The position numbers and the translations under genes were made by a program. Shown here in pieces: positions 12,785 through 14,230 of a stretch of 14,230 bases of DNA; position 1 is the first letter of the stretch; each line of letters starts with the position of its first letter. This DNA comes from Parcubacteria group bacterium (lineage in GTDB: Bacteria; Patescibacteriota; Minisyncoccia; Phycocordibacterales; UBA12088), in NCBI GenBank assembly GCA_021731325.1, contig JAKFXP010000091.1, positions 1 through 14,230 of the forward strand, given 5' to 3'. The notes under the pieces are model-generated. The model had not been told where the DNA came from and did not search any database. It was given only the letters and a program-made list of their open reading frames with translations.

Positions 12785-14230
12785 CTATAACCCGAGTACC
12801 ACGGGTATGACGATAGGGCGCTTGTTAGTCTTTTGTAACAAGAAGCGTTCTACTGCCTCGGTGATGTTCTGTCGAACATACTCAAAGTTGATTGGATTCA
12901 TGCCCTTGGTTGAGTCGTTGATTGCTTTTTTGACGATAAGGCGCGCTTCACCCAAGAGCTCCTGACTCTCACGCAGGTACACAAACCCGCGAGAAATGAT
13001 ATCCGGTGATTTGCGGATTTCACCGGTGCGCGCGTTCACGGTTGCAATGATAACAAACATGCCATCTTGCGCCAGTGTCTTGCGATCTCGAATGACCACT
13101 TCTTGCACATCACCAATCGAAAGACCGTCAACCATCATGAGAGAGTTCGGTGCTTTGACGTCGAGTACGTGCATCTCCTTTCCTTCGATAAAATCAATAA
13201 TAGTGCCGTTGTCAGGAATCACGATGTTCTCCTTTGGAAATCCAGCATCAACGTGTGCCTGAGCGTGACAGCGGAGCATTGAGTGGTACCCATACCCAGG
13301 CATAAAGAAGCGGGGCTTCACGTGTTCACGGATCCACACCAATTCACCGGTATTGCCGTGGCCAGTTGAGTGCACGTCGCTTGCGCGGTAGTGGATAATC
13401 CGAACCCCGTGGCGGTATAGATTGTCTTTTAGTTTCTGTACCGAAAGTTCATTACCAGGAATGACGGACGAAGAGAGAACAATAGTATCGCGCTCATTGA
13501 GGGTAATGAATTTGTGCTTACTCGTTGCGATACGCATAAGTGCTGCAAACTCTTCTCCTTGTGCACCGGTGGCCAACACCACAATGCGTTCGTTGGGATA
13601 GTTGGACATCTCGTCAGGCCCAATAAACGTATCCGGACGAACGACTAATCGATTCGCCATCTTTGCAATCTCAAGATTGTTTTTCATTGACCGTCCCTCC
13701 GTCACAATCTTTTTGTTGAGACGTTCACATACCTGGATGATATGAATCATGCGCTCAAACTGGGATGCAAAGGTACCAATGATGAGACGACCCTTTACAT
13801 CGGTAATGATTTCTTCGAGGGTTCGGTTTACGACTGACTCGGGGATAGAGAACCCACCTTTTTCTGCATTGGTACTGTCTCCGATAAAGAGGATATTGTC
13901 ACCTTTGCCCACGGCACCCCACACTTTTTCTTCGTTTTTGCTGGGAATACCGTCTTCATGGTCGAGCTTAAGGTCGCCCGAAATAACGATGTTGCCCCAC
14001 TGGGTTTCAACGAGTACGCCACATGAGTCAGAAATAGAATGGGTAACCGGGAAGTAACGCACCACGGTTTTGCCAAGGGTTACCTTGTCGGTACGCTGTA
14101 CGACCGCGTATGTCGGGCTTGGGCAGGTGGGGGAATTCTTCTTGACGTTTTTTAATAAGGAGCGCGGTTACCTCGGTTGCGTATACGGGTGGATTACCAA
14201 TGCGATCCAAAATGTATGGAAGCCCTCCGA
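12785..14230 (-). CDS. rnj: Ribonuclease J (metallo-beta-lactamase/beta-CASP), N-terminus outside window, apparent frameshift
   Basis: RNase J is a 5'-3' exo- and endoribonuclease in mRNA decay and rRNA maturation in the cytoplasm. From the right edge one frame reads GGLPYILDRIG, then PPVYATEVTALLIKKRQEEF, the block just after the HxHxDH zinc motif, which lies outside the window. The frame breaks at ~14108-14114. The next frame continues YAVVQRTDKVTLGKT, then THSISDS, ISGDLKLD (metal Asp), DSTNAEKGGFSIPE, GTFASQFERM (beta-CASP), GRSMKN, ATGAQGEE, SSSVIPGNE, VHSTGHGN and a C-terminal domain ending VIPVVLGL. Continuous homology on both sides shows one gene. Within the second half GTG 14065 is an internal codon, not the start. 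The usual HGEYR block reads YGYHS, losing a metal-binding His. The MFS gene follows after 7 nt. The break may be sequencing error, real mutation or recoding. Confidence 0.85.
14108..14114 (-). other. Frameshift point in the RNase J gene
   Basis: Reading the minus strand, the upstream frame gives HLPKPD, ending with codon GAC at 14114-14112. Homology resumes as YAVVQ from codon TAC at 14110-14108, one base further on. Skipping the A at 14111 joins the two halves without a gap. Staying in the first frame continues IRGRTAYRQG and is not RNase J-like; reading the second frame upstream reaches a stop at 14168-14170. Confidence 0.75.

Overview
The window looks like bacterial chromosome of about 50% GC. 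It carries very large, multi-domain secreted proteins, few recognisable Shine-Dalgarno sites, and a divergent RNase J. My best guess is a Patescibacteria/CPR (Parcubacteria-like) genome. That guess comes from overall style, not from a marker gene, so treat it as moderate to low confidence.

Left part (1-8912, + strand). The window opens inside the 3' end of a secreted modular protein (1-915). Its first ~100 residues are a close paralogue of a module in the giant protein further downstream. A perfect 30-bp inverted repeat (924-985), a promoter-like TTGACA box inside a small dyad, and a UUCG-capped hairpin (1058-1081) fill the gap before a three-gene unit. The first gene is a processive-type family 2 glycosyltransferase with QxxRW (1097-2140). 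The second is a 91-residue protein with two membrane segments, overlapping the first by ATGA (2137-2412). The third is a 2154-residue exported protein (2448-8912). The giant reads: signal peptide, PQQ-type glucose/sorbosone dehydrogenase, PKD domain, His-rich module, then alternating CBM-like and Ig-like repeats, then a NodB/CE4 polysaccharide deacetylase interrupted by one more CBM-like repeat. Synthase + tiny two-TM partner + deacetylase is the logic of the Ica/Pga exopolysaccharide systems. I infer that this unit makes, exports and deacetylates a surface polysaccharide and anchors enzymes to it.

Middle (8913-11000). A compact palindromic element (8953-9039) and a bidirectional terminator (9077-9109) separate the giant gene from a convergent gene for an exported GH26-like glycoside hydrolase with two FN3-like domains (9124-10776, - strand). 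Being next to the polysaccharide unit, it may trim or degrade glycans. Its 5' region faces a strong-looking promoter for an unrecognised 180-residue protein (start 11001, with a good AAGGAG and a hairpin beside it).

Right part (11544-14230, - strand). A bidirectional-type hairpin terminator (11558-11588) separates that gene from a two-gene minus-strand unit: ribonuclease J (12785-14230, N-terminus outside the window) followed 7 nt later by a 12-TM MFS transporter (11587-12777). The RNase J reading frame breaks near 14108-14114, where a +1 shift is needed to join two clearly homologous halves. It also departs from the usual HGEYR metal-site block. No tRNA, rRNA, CRISPR array or transposase was seen. 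No gene-free stretch exceeds 300 bases.
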